From NCBI RefSeq assembly GCF_900182815.1, contig NZ_FXUA01000001.1, positions 1,008,609-1,072,608 on the forward strand: a stretch of DNA of 64,000 bases, in the 5' to 3' direction. The first letter of the stretch is position 1. Each line of letters starts with the position of its first letter. The DNA is from Algoriphagus winogradskyi. Lineage in GTDB: Bacteria > Bacteroidota > Bacteroidia > Cytophagales > Cyclobacteriaceae. Below are positions 1 to 8,557 of the stretch, one piece after another. The notes beneath the pieces are model-generated. The model had not been told where the DNA came from and did not search any database. It was given only the letters and a program-made list of their open reading frames with translations. A program made the translations under genes and the position numbers.

Positions 1-1
1 C

Positions 2-814
2 TTTGCCTTGGCTGCTCTGGAAGGAGAAAAGATGGGCATGGGAGAGGATACAGATTTCTTAGCACTTAGCTTCTCGTCTACTGATTATGTTGGCCATAGG
101 TTTGGTCCTCAATCCAAAGAAATCGAGGATACTTACCTTCGTTTGGATCAGGAAATAGAAAGGCTACTGAATTACTTGGACGAAACCTATGGAAAAGACC
201 AGTATATCGTTTTCTTATCTGCCGATCATGCCGTAGCCGAAGTGGCAACACATATGATCAGCGAGAAAGTGCCTGCAGGCAATTTACCTACTGGTACTGT
301 CATGAATGGGCTTCAAAACTTCATTTTAGCTAAGTACGGTGTTGGAAAATGGATTAAAAACTATTCAAATGGACAAATCTTCCTTGACCATGAATTGATT
401 CGGGAAAAGGATATAAACCTAGAAGATTTTGAAAATGAAATTGCACAGTATCTGTTGAAAGCTGATGGAATCAAAGAAGTCTATACTGGGACAGCCATGC
501 GAACCCGCGAGTTTACCCAAGGTAGAGCGATGCGACTTCAGATGGGCTACAATCACAAGGCTTCAGGCGATATTTTAATTGTACTCGAACCCGCATGGCT
601 AACAGGAGGATCCACAGGTACATCTCATGGCACAGGGTATTCATACGATACCAATGTCCCAATCCTATTCTATGGATGGAATGTACCAGCCGGAGAAAGC
701 TCTAGGTACGCTACCATTACTGACATCGCTCCTACACTTTCTATGATGCTGGACATCAAATTGCCAAATGGTGCGACTGGAGAACCAATTTTGGAGATTA
801 CTGACAAAAAGTAA
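2..814 (+). CDS. PafA-like alkaline phosphatase, C-terminal part (truncated by window edge)
   Basis: This is the C-terminal half of an alkaline phosphatase superfamily enzyme of the type I phosphodiesterase/PafA kind, a periplasmic or outer-membrane-associated phosphomonoesterase in Bacteroidota. Three metal-ligand motifs are visible: STDYVGH near the beginning (Asp and His), SADHA about 75 residues in (Asp-His), and GTSHGTGYSYD late in the protein (His). The nucleophile Thr/Ser and the signal peptide would lie upstream of the window. The reading frame is open to the left edge, so no start is claimed. It ends just before a bidirectional terminator. Family assignment is firm; substrate (phosphate monoester or diester) cannot be fixed from this half. 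Confidence 0.85.
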   Translation, partial: FALAALEGEKMGMGEDTDFLALSFSSTDYVGHRFGPQSKEIEDTYLRLDQEIERLLNYLDETYGKDQYIVFLSADHAVAEVATHMISEKVPAGNLPTGTVMNGLQNFILAKYGVGKWIKNYSNGQIFLDHELIREKDINLEDFENEIAQYLLKADGIKEVYTGTAMRTREFTQGRAMRLQMGYNHKASGDILIVLEPAWLTGGSTGTSHGTGYSYDTNVPILFYGWNVPAGESSRYATITDIAPTLSMMLDIKLPNGATGEPILEITDKK

Positions 815-834
815 ACTCCCTAATCCTAGCAAGT

Positions 835-869
835 AAAAAGCCTCGATCTTGAAAGACCGAGGCTTTTTG
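835..869. terminator. Bidirectional intrinsic terminator
   Basis: AAAAAGCCTCG pairs with CGAGGCTTTTT around a 13-base loop. A-tract and T-tract flank both sides, so it can end both the phosphatase gene from the left and hmgA from the right; these genes converge here. Confidence 0.85.
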
Positions 870-893
870 CTAATAATACAAGTAATAATCCCT

Positions 894-2057
894 CTATTCC
901 GTCCAGCTCATCGGATAATTCTCATCCACAAATTCCAACGCATCCGTTGTAATCTGAAGTGATTTGAATGTATCCAGCATCACCGCATATTCATCCGTAG
1001 CTTTTGCACCGATGGACTTCTCAACAGTCCCGGGATGCGGACCATGTGGCAAGCCTCCCATGTGCAAGGTGAATGAACCCCTATCGATTCCTTTTCTGCT
1101 CATAAATTCGCCCTCTGCATAATATAATACCTCATCCGAATCAATATTGGAATGATTGTATGGCGCAGGTATGGAAAGAGGATGATAATCGAATAGCCTA
1201 GGAACAAAAGAACAGATCACAAATCCCCAAGCCTGGAAAGTCTGATGAACTGGAGGTGGCTGATGAATTCTGCCAGTTATGGGTTCAAAATCATATATTG
1301 ATAAAGCATAAGGATACAAGAACCCATCCCATCCTACAATATCCAGCGGGCTATGGCCATAAGAATACTGATGGAGCATTCCTTGTTTTTTGATCTGGAC
1401 AAGGTATTCACCTTTCTTATCCTCGATATGAAGGTCATGTGGCGGACGTATATCCCGCTCACAGTAGGGTGAGTGCTCTAACAATTGTCCTACTTCATTT
1501 CTATAGCGCTTGACCGTCTCAATAGCACCTACAGACTCTATAACCAGTAGTCTGAGTGGCCCTTCTTCCTCAAATTCAAACCGGTAAATCGTTGTACGGG
1601 GAATGACGATATAATCACCCTTGTGCACTTCAAGTTTTCCAAATTGAGAATACATCACACCTTCACCATCGTGGATATAGATTAATTCATCCCCATCAGC
1701 ATTTTTGAAATAATAATCCATTTTTCGCTGGCGTGGCGCACATATCCCCATCATGACATCGGAGTTCATCATTAGGTTTCTTCGTGCTGACAAATAGTCT
1801 TCACCCGTGAATTCGACACCAGAAGTCTTTAAGTGGGTTTGATTTAGCCCGTGCTCAGTAGCCGGCTTCCAGGAATAAGGTTCTGGTTTGCCGATAGACT
1901 TAACTTGGTTAGGATTATGAATATGATAAAGTGTGGAGTAAATCCCTGAAAATCCTTTGGAACTCACCACTTCCTCTTTATAGAGACTGCCATCTGGCTG
2001 ACGGAATTGTGTGTGTCGTTTGGGCGGGATATCTCCCATTCTGTGATAGTATGCCAT
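894..2057 (-). CDS. hmgA: Homogentisate 1,2-dioxygenase
   Basis: Non-haem iron ring-cleaving dioxygenase that opens homogentisate to maleylacetoacetate in tyrosine/phenylalanine catabolism, expected in the cytoplasm. The cupin fold shows its landmarks: PPPVHQTFQAWGF around residues 268-279, the iron-ligand stretch APYNHSNIDSDE at 298-309 (His302 and an acidic residue, probably Glu309) and HGPHPG at 338-343 (His341). At 387 residues it is shorter than the roughly 430-440 residue proteobacterial and animal enzymes, the length I associate with the Bacteroidota form. No fumarylacetoacetase or 4-hydroxyphenylpyruvate dioxygenase is adjacent, so the pathway partners must be elsewhere. The downstream end is shared with a bidirectional terminator. 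Confidence 0.93.
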   Translation of the reverse strand: MAYYHRMGDIPPKRHTQFRQPDGSLYKEEVVSSKGFSGIYSTLYHIHNPNQVKSIGKPEPYSWKPATEHGLNQTHLKTSGVEFTGEDYLSARRNLMMNSDVMMGICAPRQRKMDYYFKNADGDELIYIHDGEGVMYSQFGKLEVHKGDYIVIPRTTIYRFEFEEEGPLRLLVIESVGAIETVKRYRNEVGQLLEHSPYCERDIRPPHDLHIEDKKGEYLVQIKKQGMLHQYSYGHSPLDIVGWDGFLYPYALSIYDFEPITGRIHQPPPVHQTFQAWGFVICSFVPRLFDYHPLSIPAPYNHSNIDSDEVLYYAEGEFMSRKGIDRGSFTLHMGGLPHGPHPGTVEKSIGAKATDEYAVMLDTFKSLQITTDALEFVDENYPMSWTE

Positions 2058-2338
2058 TGGTATTGGGTTTATTTCTTAGCCTAAATTTAATCATTCCATC
2101 AAAAGGACTCTACCTATATTTTAAAAATGATTTTTTCTCTGTCTATCTTTAATGTCTCCCAATTAAAATGAGTTCAAAAACATTCTCAATTGCCTTGGAG
2201 TTAAAACAGGTAGGTAAAAACGTAAAATCATGGCCCGGTTTTGAAAGACTTTCTTGATTAGTTTGAAAAAAATAGGAAAGTCAAGGAGTTATCCCTAAAC
2301 TGAATACAATTAACATCCCAGCATAAATCTATTTATTG

Positions 2339-2980
2339 ATGAAAAACACTTCTTTTAAGAAAAGGAAAATTACTGCCCTTGTAATTATTGGAATTTTGAT
2401 GCTCTTGATCTATGGTAAAAACTTAACTGAGCGCCAAGCCTTCAAAAGTATAAGCAGTACTTTCACAGAAGTATATAATGACCGCTTAGTAGTAGAGGGC
2501 TATATTTTTAGAATATCCGAGAACTTATTTAAAATTCAAAAACTAGTAGACCATTGTGATATGGGGTACGATTACTCATCGGTAGTAAATGAAATAGCCA
2601 CGTATGAAAAAAATATTATTGAAATAGTAAAAGATTTCGAACAGACCAACCTCACCAAAAATGAGGAGCAATACTTAACTGATTTCAAAAGTATTATAGA
2701 AACAGACCTGCAAATCAAGAACTACAGTCTATTATATTCTGACTCTTCTGGAGTGAATATAAATCAGGTAAAACTGTACGATCAAAAAATAAGTAAAGCC
2801 CAGCAGGACTTAGATAACCTAAGCAAAATCCAATTGGAAGAAGGTGAAAAATTAATCAACAAAGCCAATATCATTATTAATCGCTCCCAGATATGGGCTC
2901 AATTTGAAGTGGCTTTGTTGATCATATTAGCACTGGCTGTTTATTTACTGCTTTTTAGAAGTAAAGTACCCTTTACCTGA
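2339..2980 (+). CDS. Membrane protein with four-helix-bundle (4HB_MCP-like) sensor domain only
   Basis: A small membrane protein of about 213 residues. A basic N-terminus is followed by one transmembrane helix (about residues 10-26), a largely helical, charged extracytoplasmic region of about 150 residues, and a second transmembrane helix near the C-terminus (about 190-207), ending a few residues later. This is the layout of the input half of a chemoreceptor or histidine kinase (4HB_MCP type), but there is no HAMP, methyl-accepting or kinase domain. I start it at the ATG at 2339; a TTG directly before it would add one residue. It may sense a ligand or act as a partner of another transducer; no function is proven. 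It converges on the isomerase gene ending at 2982 with essentially no gap. Confidence 0.7.
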   Translation: MKNTSFKKRKITALVIIGILMLLIYGKNLTERQAFKSISSTFTEVYNDRLVVEGYIFRISENLFKIQKLVDHCDMGYDYSSVVNEIATYEKNIIEIVKDFEQTNLTKNEEQYLTDFKSIIETDLQIKNYSLLYSDSSGVNINQVKLYDQKISKAQQDLDNLSKIQLEEGEKLINKANIIINRSQIWAQFEVALLIILALAVYLLLFRSKVPFT

Positions 2981-2981
2981 T

Positions 2982-3848
2982 CTAAACCTTGAGTTTACTA
3001 AGGTATACTGCATTTTCTTCTGCTGCTTTTAGAGGTGTAGTACCTACAAATCTTTCTTGTTCCACAACAAAATACTCCATTCCATACTTCTTAGACTTCC
3101 TGATAATATCTGCATAAGGTATCTCGCCTGTTCCAAGAAGGACACCGCGGTCATGTGCATTTCCTCCCTCCGGCTCTGCATCTTTTACATGGCAAAGTTT
3201 AAATCGTCCAGGGAACTTAGCTATGTATTCTAAAGGGTCGTAGCCAGCCACATGAGACCAATACATGTCCAATTCAAAATCAACTAATTCAGGATCCGTA
3301 TTTTCCATCAAAATATCCTGAGGCAATTGTCCATCAAGCATCTTGAAGGTATAGTCGTGATTATGATAAGCGAATTTCAGCCCATGGGATTGTAAGGTTT
3401 TGCCGGCCTTATTAAATCTTTCAGCGATATTTTTCCATTCATCTATCGATTTTTGAGCACCGATATATGGACAAATCAAGTATTTCATACCAACTTCCGC
3501 AGCTTGTTCAGCCTGCGCATCAAGATTTTTAAAGACATCGGCGTGAGAAGAAATAAACTCAACACCTATATCACTCAACAAACTTTTGCACTCCGCTGGA
3601 TGCATTCCCCAAAGGATTCCTTTCCCTCCATCAAAACCTTCAAATTGCTTATATCCAAACTGAGCAAGCTTGCGCATGGTGCCCGCTGCATCATTTGCCA
3701 TCTCTTCCTTCACAGAGTATAATTGAAGTCCAAATTTGGAAAGTTTGGCTCTATCCAGTGCACGCGCAGCGATATCATAAGGGAATAATACTGCTCCAAC
3801 ACCAAGCATTCCGCCAATCTGAAGTAATTTTCTTCTTTGTTTATTCAT
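2982..3848 (-). CDS. Exported sugar phosphate isomerase/epimerase-like TIM-barrel protein
   Basis: A 288-residue xylose-isomerase-like TIM barrel (AP endonuclease 2 fold). It begins with a twin-arginine-like leader (RRKLLQIGG, then a hydrophobic stretch to about residue 27), so export is likely. Probable metal-binding motifs are visible: YHNHDYTF, the DFELDMYW segment, and HVKDAE followed by LGTGEI, with VVEQERF near the end. In this cluster such proteins probably isomerise or cleave keto-sugars; the exact reaction is not determinable. It is the last gene of a leftward five-gene operon and is preceded by an intercistronic hairpin at 3859-3883. Confidence 0.85.
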   Translation of the reverse strand: MNKQRRKLLQIGGMLGVGAVLFPYDIAARALDRAKLSKFGLQLYSVKEEMANDAAGTMRKLAQFGYKQFEGFDGGKGILWGMHPAECKSLLSDIGVEFISSHADVFKNLDAQAEQAAEVGMKYLICPYIGAQKSIDEWKNIAERFNKAGKTLQSHGLKFAYHNHDYTFKMLDGQLPQDILMENTDPELVDFELDMYWSHVAGYDPLEYIAKFPGRFKLCHVKDAEPEGGNAHDRGVLLGTGEIPYADIIRKSKKYGMEYFVVEQERFVGTTPLKAAEENAVYLSKLKV

Positions 3849-3858
3849 AAAATAGGAA

Positions 3859-3883
3859 GGCCTGCCCTAAGTAAGAGCAGGCC
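3859..3883 (-). promoter_or_regulatory. Intercistronic hairpin
   Basis: GGCCTGC (3859-3865) pairs with GCAGGCC (3877-3883) across an 11-base loop, between the stop of the small dehydrogenase subunit and the start of the next isomerase gene. The T-tract on the minus strand is weak, so it is more likely an mRNA-stability or partial-termination element than a full terminator. Confidence 0.5.
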
Positions 3884-3902
3884 ATTTATATAGGTAAATT
3901 AA

Positions 3903-4463
3903 TTAAACTGCGTAGGCCTTATCTCCTTCGTTGTATGGAATACAAGGGTCAAATCGTCCCGGTACTTCTACGTAATTCAAAGCTTGAGTCGCTCCGATTT
4001 CAGAAGTAAAGTAGCCCAAAACCGTTAAGTCGCGGAGCATATTAATAACTTTAGGGCTTCGTTCTTCCCCACTGGACTTGAACTCATCATACATTCCATT
4101 CAAGAATGCTAACCTTTCGGCTGCAGGCGCACCTACAAAGCTCTTTCCGTTTGCAGCTTTGAAATCTTTGCCGAGCTTGTTAACTCCATCTACAAAGTCC
4201 TTTTGGCTATCTCCATCGTAGGTATCTTTAACCATCATTACCATAAAAGAGCCAATTCCTACAGCTTTAGCTCCAGGAGTATTCGTCTCAGGAATAATAG
4301 TATCTCCTATCTCATCCAAGAAAGCAATGTCGTCTGGATCAAAGTCCAAGCCCTCTATTTGGTTCTCGGGAGTACAACCAGTCAACACCGCAGTAGCGCC
4401 AATCATTGTGCCTCCCATCATTACCATTACGCTTTTCAAAGCGTCTCTTCTATTCATAGTCAT
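3903..4463 (-). CDS. Gluconate 2-dehydrogenase subunit 3 family protein (small subunit, Tat signal)
   Basis: This 186-residue protein belongs to the gluconate_2-dh3 family, the small subunit of membrane-linked FAD sugar dehydrogenases. The N-terminus has a twin-arginine motif (MNRRDALK, Arg5-Arg6), a hydrophobic core and a lipobox-like LTGC (Cys30), so it could be a Tat-exported lipoprotein. The mature part carries the family hallmark FLDEIGDTIIPETNTPGAKA near residues 49-68. It lies 17 bases downstream of the GMC catalytic subunit, which has no export signal of its own; in known FAD-glucose and glucoside 3-dehydrogenases the small subunit carries the catalytic subunit through Tat. That role is inferred here from order and motif. 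Confidence 0.9.
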   Translation of the reverse strand: MTMNRRDALKSVMVMMGGTMIGATAVLTGCTPENQIEGLDFDPDDIAFLDEIGDTIIPETNTPGAKAVGIGSFMVMMVKDTYDGDSQKDFVDGVNKLGKDFKAANGKSFVGAPAAERLAFLNGMYDEFKSSGEERSPKVINMLRDLTVLGYFTSEIGATQALNYVEVPGRFDPCIPYNEGDKAYAV

Positions 4464-4480
4464 AGTCTTGTCTTTTACGA

Positions 4481-6160
4481 TTAGAGATTTTGCTTTTTCA
4501 ATTCATCCACAGCAAAAGCTGCTGCTCTAGCAGTCAATGCCATGTAGGTAAGTGAAGGATTCACTGCTGCAGCTGAAGTCATACAAGCTCCATCAGTTAC
4601 GAATACATTTTTCGCTTCCCACACTTGGTTATTTCCATTCAACACTGAAGTTTTTGGATCTCGACCCATTCTTGCAGTTCCCATTTCGTGAATTCCTTGT
4701 CCAAAAGTGTATCCAGCATCGAATTCCCTGACATTTTTGAAACCAGCCACTTCAAGCATTTCAGCTGCATCAGCCATCATGTCTTTGCGCATTTTGATTT
4801 CATTGTCCTTGATTTCAGCGTTCATCACCAAAGATTCCAGACCCCACTTATCCTTTACAGTGTCACTTAATTTGATAGTATTTTCATGATATGGCAAAAT
4901 TTCTCCAAAAGCCGTAATTCCCATAGACCAAGGGCCTGGCTGCGTAAGCGCCTCTTTCATTGGTGCTCCAAAATTCAATTCGGCTACGTCTCGAGACCAT
5001 CCGCTACGGCTAGCCCCTCCCTGATATCCAAAACCTCTTAGATAATCTCTTTTATCTCCATTTACATTTCGGAATCTAGGAATATAAAGACCTGTTGGTC
5101 TTCGGCCAAAGTAATATTTATCTTCATAGCCATCCATAGAACCGTTAGCTCCCAATCGGAAATGGTGATCCATTACGTTGTGTCCTAGCTCCCCTGAGCT
5201 ACTTCCCAATCCACCCGGCCAAACATCCGTTGCTGTACGCATTAGAATGGCTGTGGAGTTGAATGCTGATGCGCAAAGGAAAACGATCTTCGCATCGAAC
5301 TCGATCGTTTCGTTGGTTTGACCATCAATTACTTCTACGCCTGTGGCCTTCTTGGTATCTTTGTCATAGATCAATCTTCTCACGATGGACCAAGGACGTA
5401 GCGTAAGATTACCGGTCGCTCTAGCTGCTGGTAATGTAGAGGCTTGCGTGCTAAAATATCCTCCAAATGGACATCCTAATGAACATTTATTTCTATACTG
5501 ACAGCCTGGTCTCCCTGGAAGGGGCTGGGTAATATTAGCTGGTCGACCGATAGTCCATGTTCTAGCTCCCTTGTAATGATCTTTGATTTTTGCTGCTGCG
5601 TCTTTCTCCACACAATTCATCGGCATAGGAGGCATAAACTCGCCATCTGGCAAGACGTCTAATCCATCTTTTGAACCGGAAACACCTGCAAACTTCTCCA
5701 CATAGGAATACCAAGGCGCAATGTCTTTGTAACGAATCGGCCAGTCAACAGCAACACCTTCCTTCGCATTTCCTTCAAAATCAAGGTCTGACCATCGATA
5801 CGATTGCCTTCCCCAAAGAAGTGATCGACCTCCTACTTGATATCCTCTAAACCATGTAAAAGGTTTTTCCTCTACATAAGGAGAGTCATCTTCATGAGCC
5901 CACCAGTCAAGATTGAGTTCATTTAGCACATAATCTCTTCTCAAATTCGGATGATTCTCTAGCTGCTCCTGGGTTCTTCTGCCACGGTGCGGGACTTCCC
6001 AAGGAGGTAGAGTCGCAGTCTTATAATCGGTCACATGTTCTACATCCGGCCCTCTTTCGAGAAGTAAAACTTTCAGTCCCTTCTCTGTTAATTCTTTAGC
6101 AGCCCAACCGCCACTTATTCCTGACCCAACTACTATTGCGTCATATGTTTCATTTGCCAT
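4481..6160 (-). CDS. GMC-family FAD-dependent sugar dehydrogenase, catalytic subunit
   Basis: A 559-residue glucose-methanol-choline oxidoreductase. The FAD-binding GSGISGG sits at residues 12-18. Active-site His491 lies in HEMGTARMG and the partner Asn534 in AAVNPSLTYMAL. A Cys pattern C-x5-C-x3-C (Cys220, 226, 230) matches the spacing I recall for the 3Fe-4S site of FAD-glucose dehydrogenase catalytic subunits, so electrons may pass FAD to Fe-S to cytochrome. There is no signal peptide; export with the small subunit downstream is likely. With the cytochrome c at 10837 and the DUF1080 protein at 11270, the best guess is a glucoside or disaccharide 3-dehydrogenase making 3-keto sugars. Alternatives are gluconate, sorbitol or other polyol dehydrogenases. 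Confidence 0.93.
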   Translation of the reverse strand: MANETYDAIVVGSGISGGWAAKELTEKGLKVLLLERGPDVEHVTDYKTATLPPWEVPHRGRRTQEQLENHPNLRRDYVLNELNLDWWAHEDDSPYVEEKPFTWFRGYQVGGRSLLWGRQSYRWSDLDFEGNAKEGVAVDWPIRYKDIAPWYSYVEKFAGVSGSKDGLDVLPDGEFMPPMPMNCVEKDAAAKIKDHYKGARTWTIGRPANITQPLPGRPGCQYRNKCSLGCPFGGYFSTQASTLPAARATGNLTLRPWSIVRRLIYDKDTKKATGVEVIDGQTNETIEFDAKIVFLCASAFNSTAILMRTATDVWPGGLGSSSGELGHNVMDHHFRLGANGSMDGYEDKYYFGRRPTGLYIPRFRNVNGDKRDYLRGFGYQGGASRSGWSRDVAELNFGAPMKEALTQPGPWSMGITAFGEILPYHENTIKLSDTVKDKWGLESLVMNAEIKDNEIKMRKDMMADAAEMLEVAGFKNVREFDAGYTFGQGIHEMGTARMGRDPKTSVLNGNNQVWEAKNVFVTDGACMTSAAAVNPSLTYMALTARAAAFAVDELKKQNL

Positions 6161-6188
6161 AGGTATGGTTTCTTTTTGGTTAACTTAC

Positions 6189-7070
6189 TTAAACGTCACA
6201 GACCTCTACTGCTTGTCTCAGTGAGGCCATTTTATCTGCAGATTTTGGTATAAATTCATGGGACACATAGCCTTTGAAACCCGAATCTGCTATCGCTTTC
6301 ATCACTGCCGGATAATAAATTTCCTGGGTATCATCTAGCTCATTTCGACCGGGGTTTCCTGCGGTATGGTAATGTCCGAAATATTGATGATTATCATTAA
6401 TACTTCTGATCAGGTCACCTTCATCGATTTGCATGTGGTAGATATCGTAAAGCAATTTAAAATTATCACTTCCCAATCGCTTACATAGCTCCACCCCAAA
6501 AGCAGATTTGTCACATAGGTAATCTTTGTGATTCACGCGGCTGTTCAGCAGCTCCATCTGAAGGATCACTCCATGTTTTTCTGCCAAAGGAATCAATTTC
6601 TCAAGCCCCAACTGGCAGTTTTTCAAGCCAGTCTCATCGTCCATTCCTCTCCGATTTCCGGAGAAGCAAATCAGGTTTTTATAGCCTGCTTCTGCCACTT
6701 TAGGAATCATCTCCGTATAGTTTTTTATGAGTTGCTCGTGAAATTTCACTTCACCAAATCCATCATTCAAACCAAGTTCAGCGCCGTTGCACATGGAGGA
6801 ATCTATACCATGTTTCTTCAGAGTTGCCCAGTTATCAGGACCTATTAGATCTATTCCCTTGATACCGATTTTTTTTGCTTCTATGCATAACTCTTCAATG
6901 GTGTAGTTTTCGCGAAAACACCAGTGGCAAACGCCGTGATTGATATTTCCTTTCAGCTGGTAAGGCTTTTCTTCCTTCATATCAAAAGAAGACAAAGTGC
7001 TGAATGCAGCGCCTCCAAGTAATACTTTTTTGAAAGATTCTCTTCTTCCATTATCTATAGGTTTGGTCAT
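6189..7070 (-). CDS. Hydroxypyruvate isomerase-like TIM-barrel protein, probable Tat substrate
   Basis: A 293-residue member of the xylose-isomerase-like TIM-barrel group, closest in look to the hydroxypyruvate isomerase (Hyi) branch: MELLNSRVNHKDY, LLYDIYHMQIDEGD and HYHTAGNPGRNE are characteristic, with a late VSHEFIP supplying a probable metal-ligand Glu. The N-terminus (GRRESFKKVLLGGAAF) looks like a twin-arginine signal without a long hydrophobic core. It is second in the leftward operon, 8 bases after the transporter gene and 28 bases before the GMC gene. A role in interconverting keto-sugars is inferred from position; true hydroxypyruvate isomerase activity is not excluded. Confidence 0.85.
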   Translation of the reverse strand: MTKPIDNGRRESFKKVLLGGAAFSTLSSFDMKEEKPYQLKGNINHGVCHWCFRENYTIEELCIEAKKIGIKGIDLIGPDNWATLKKHGIDSSMCNGAELGLNDGFGEVKFHEQLIKNYTEMIPKVAEAGYKNLICFSGNRRGMDDETGLKNCQLGLEKLIPLAEKHGVILQMELLNSRVNHKDYLCDKSAFGVELCKRLGSDNFKLLYDIYHMQIDEGDLIRSINDNHQYFGHYHTAGNPGRNELDDTQEIYYPAVMKAIADSGFKGYVSHEFIPKSADKMASLRQAVEVCDV

Positions 7071-7078
7071 GAGGGGGA

Positions 7079-8305
7079 TTATTGTTGTGAATTTATTTGT
7101 TCCTTTTTAAAAAGGGCTGTGAAAAGTAGCAAAACCAAAACAGAAATACCAGCAGGAATTAACCAAATTGATTTCCAAATATGGCCATCCGTATCATTTA
7201 TAAAATAGTTTGAAATTAATCCTGCGGCCCAAAACCCTACTAACATTCCAATTCCGTAGGTAGCTAGTGTAATCAATCCTTGTGCAGAGGACTTATATTT
7301 TTTGCCTGCATGGGAATCAGTATATATCTGGCCACTGACAAAAAAGAAATCATAACAAATCCCATGGAGTAAAATACCTAGTAATAGCATCCACACACCT
7401 TCATTTACATCTCCAAAAGCGAAAAACACATAACGCAATGCCCAAGCCAGCATGGCGACCATCAACGTTTTTTTGAAACCAAACCTGGAAAAGAAAAACG
7501 GTAGCGCCAACATAAAAACTACTTCTGACACTTGGCCCATTGCCATTTTTCCTGTAGAATTCTCCATTCCTATCTCAGTTAGAAATGGACTGGTATTTTG
7601 ATAATAAAAAGCCAAAGGGATGCAAATCAGAATCGACGAAATAAAAAAAATCGCATAATTCTTATCCTTCAATAACCCTAATGCATCGAGGCCAAGTGCT
7701 TCGGAAAGCTTGAAATCTCCCTTGGCTTTGGCCTGAGGAGGAGTGTGCGGGAGCACAAAACTAAAAAGACCTAAGCCCAAAGAGCTAACCGCCGCCATCA
7801 GCCAGGTATTTCTCAACAGCCCCTCTTTTAATCCTTGCTGACTGTCCCATGACATAAAACTGATCAAAAACCCCGCAGTAATCCAACCTATAGTACCCCA
7901 AACCCGGATTCCTGAAAATTCCTTGGCAGGATCTTTCATTTGGTTAAAAGAGATCGAATTCACTAATGCAAGGGTAGGCATAAAGAGAATCATATAGATA
8001 AAAAGGAGCGGGAAAAACCCTGAGAAATCTTTGGAAGAATAAAGCAAATACATCAGGCCAGCTCCCAGAAGATGAATGACACCTAGAATTTTCTGCGCAT
8101 GAAAATATCGGTCGGCAATGAGACCTACTACAAATGGGGCGATAATAGCTCCAAACGATTGGGTAGAAAAAGCCAGCGAGATATCTTGATCTTTAGCCAT
8201 CAAATTGGTACCCAGGAAAGTCCCCATCGTCACAAACCAGGAGCTCCAAATAAAAAACTCCAAAAACATCATAAGAGAGAGACGGAGCCTGGTATTGATG
8301 TTCAT
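7079..8305 (-). CDS. MFS transporter of the nucleoside:H+ symporter (NupG-like) type
   Basis: A 408-residue protein with about twelve hydrophobic segments spaced as in the Major Facilitator Superfamily. Signature stretches include FFIWSSWFVTMGTFL at the N-terminus, GLIADRYF after helix 2, and GIRVWGTIGWI near helix 5, typical of the Nuc_H_symport branch. In Bacteroidota these transporters commonly sit with sugar epimerases and Gfo/Idh oxidoreductases, so the substrate here is more likely a sugar or keto-sugar than a nucleoside (inference). It is the first gene of the leftward operon and shares a 252-base divergent promoter region with the oxidoreductase gene at 8558. Confidence 0.9.
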   Translation of the reverse strand: MNINTRLRLSLMMFLEFFIWSSWFVTMGTFLGTNLMAKDQDISLAFSTQSFGAIIAPFVVGLIADRYFHAQKILGVIHLLGAGLMYLLYSSKDFSGFFPLLFIYMILFMPTLALVNSISFNQMKDPAKEFSGIRVWGTIGWITAGFLISFMSWDSQQGLKEGLLRNTWLMAAVSSLGLGLFSFVLPHTPPQAKAKGDFKLSEALGLDALGLLKDKNYAIFFISSILICIPLAFYYQNTSPFLTEIGMENSTGKMAMGQVSEVVFMLALPFFFSRFGFKKTLMVAMLAWALRYVFFAFGDVNEGVWMLLLGILLHGICYDFFFVSGQIYTDSHAGKKYKSSAQGLITLATYGIGMLVGFWAAGLISNYFINDTDGHIWKSIWLIPAGISVLVLLLFTALFKKEQINSQQ

Positions 8306-8423
8306 AGATTTTAATTCGAATAAGGAAATGGATAACTTTTAGCACTTTGCCAATGTTTAATGTTTGGCCTTTTTGAAGTATTTTAGGCATTTCTAAACGA
8401 CTCTCTGAGGCTAAAACTCTTGA

Positions 8424-8467
8424 TTCGTACGAAGCCATTTATACCCTAATGGAGCAATTGATCAATT
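8424..8467. promoter_or_regulatory. Two perfect palindromes in divergent promoter region (candidate operators)
   Basis: TTCGTACGAA (8424-8433) and AATTGATCAATT (8456-8467) are both perfect palindromes lying 22 bases apart between the two divergent sugar-metabolism operons. Position suggests a shared regulator binding site; no regulator gene is adjacent. Confidence 0.4.
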
Positions 8468-8557
8468 ATTCCATCATTTCAGGTGAATACCGAAGGTTTT
8501 TTCACTCAGAATCAATTATTTCAAGCATTTAAACCTGAATATAAAGTCTTTTTCCTT

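Noticed and set aside
1931..2152. 73-residue plus-strand ORF
   Set aside because: Mostly antisense to hmgA with biased composition and no family look; shadow of the real gene.
8483..8557. GTG-initiated extension of the Gfo/Idh protein
   Set aside because: Adds 25 residues unlike the family; the ATG at 8558 is directly before the Rossmann fold.
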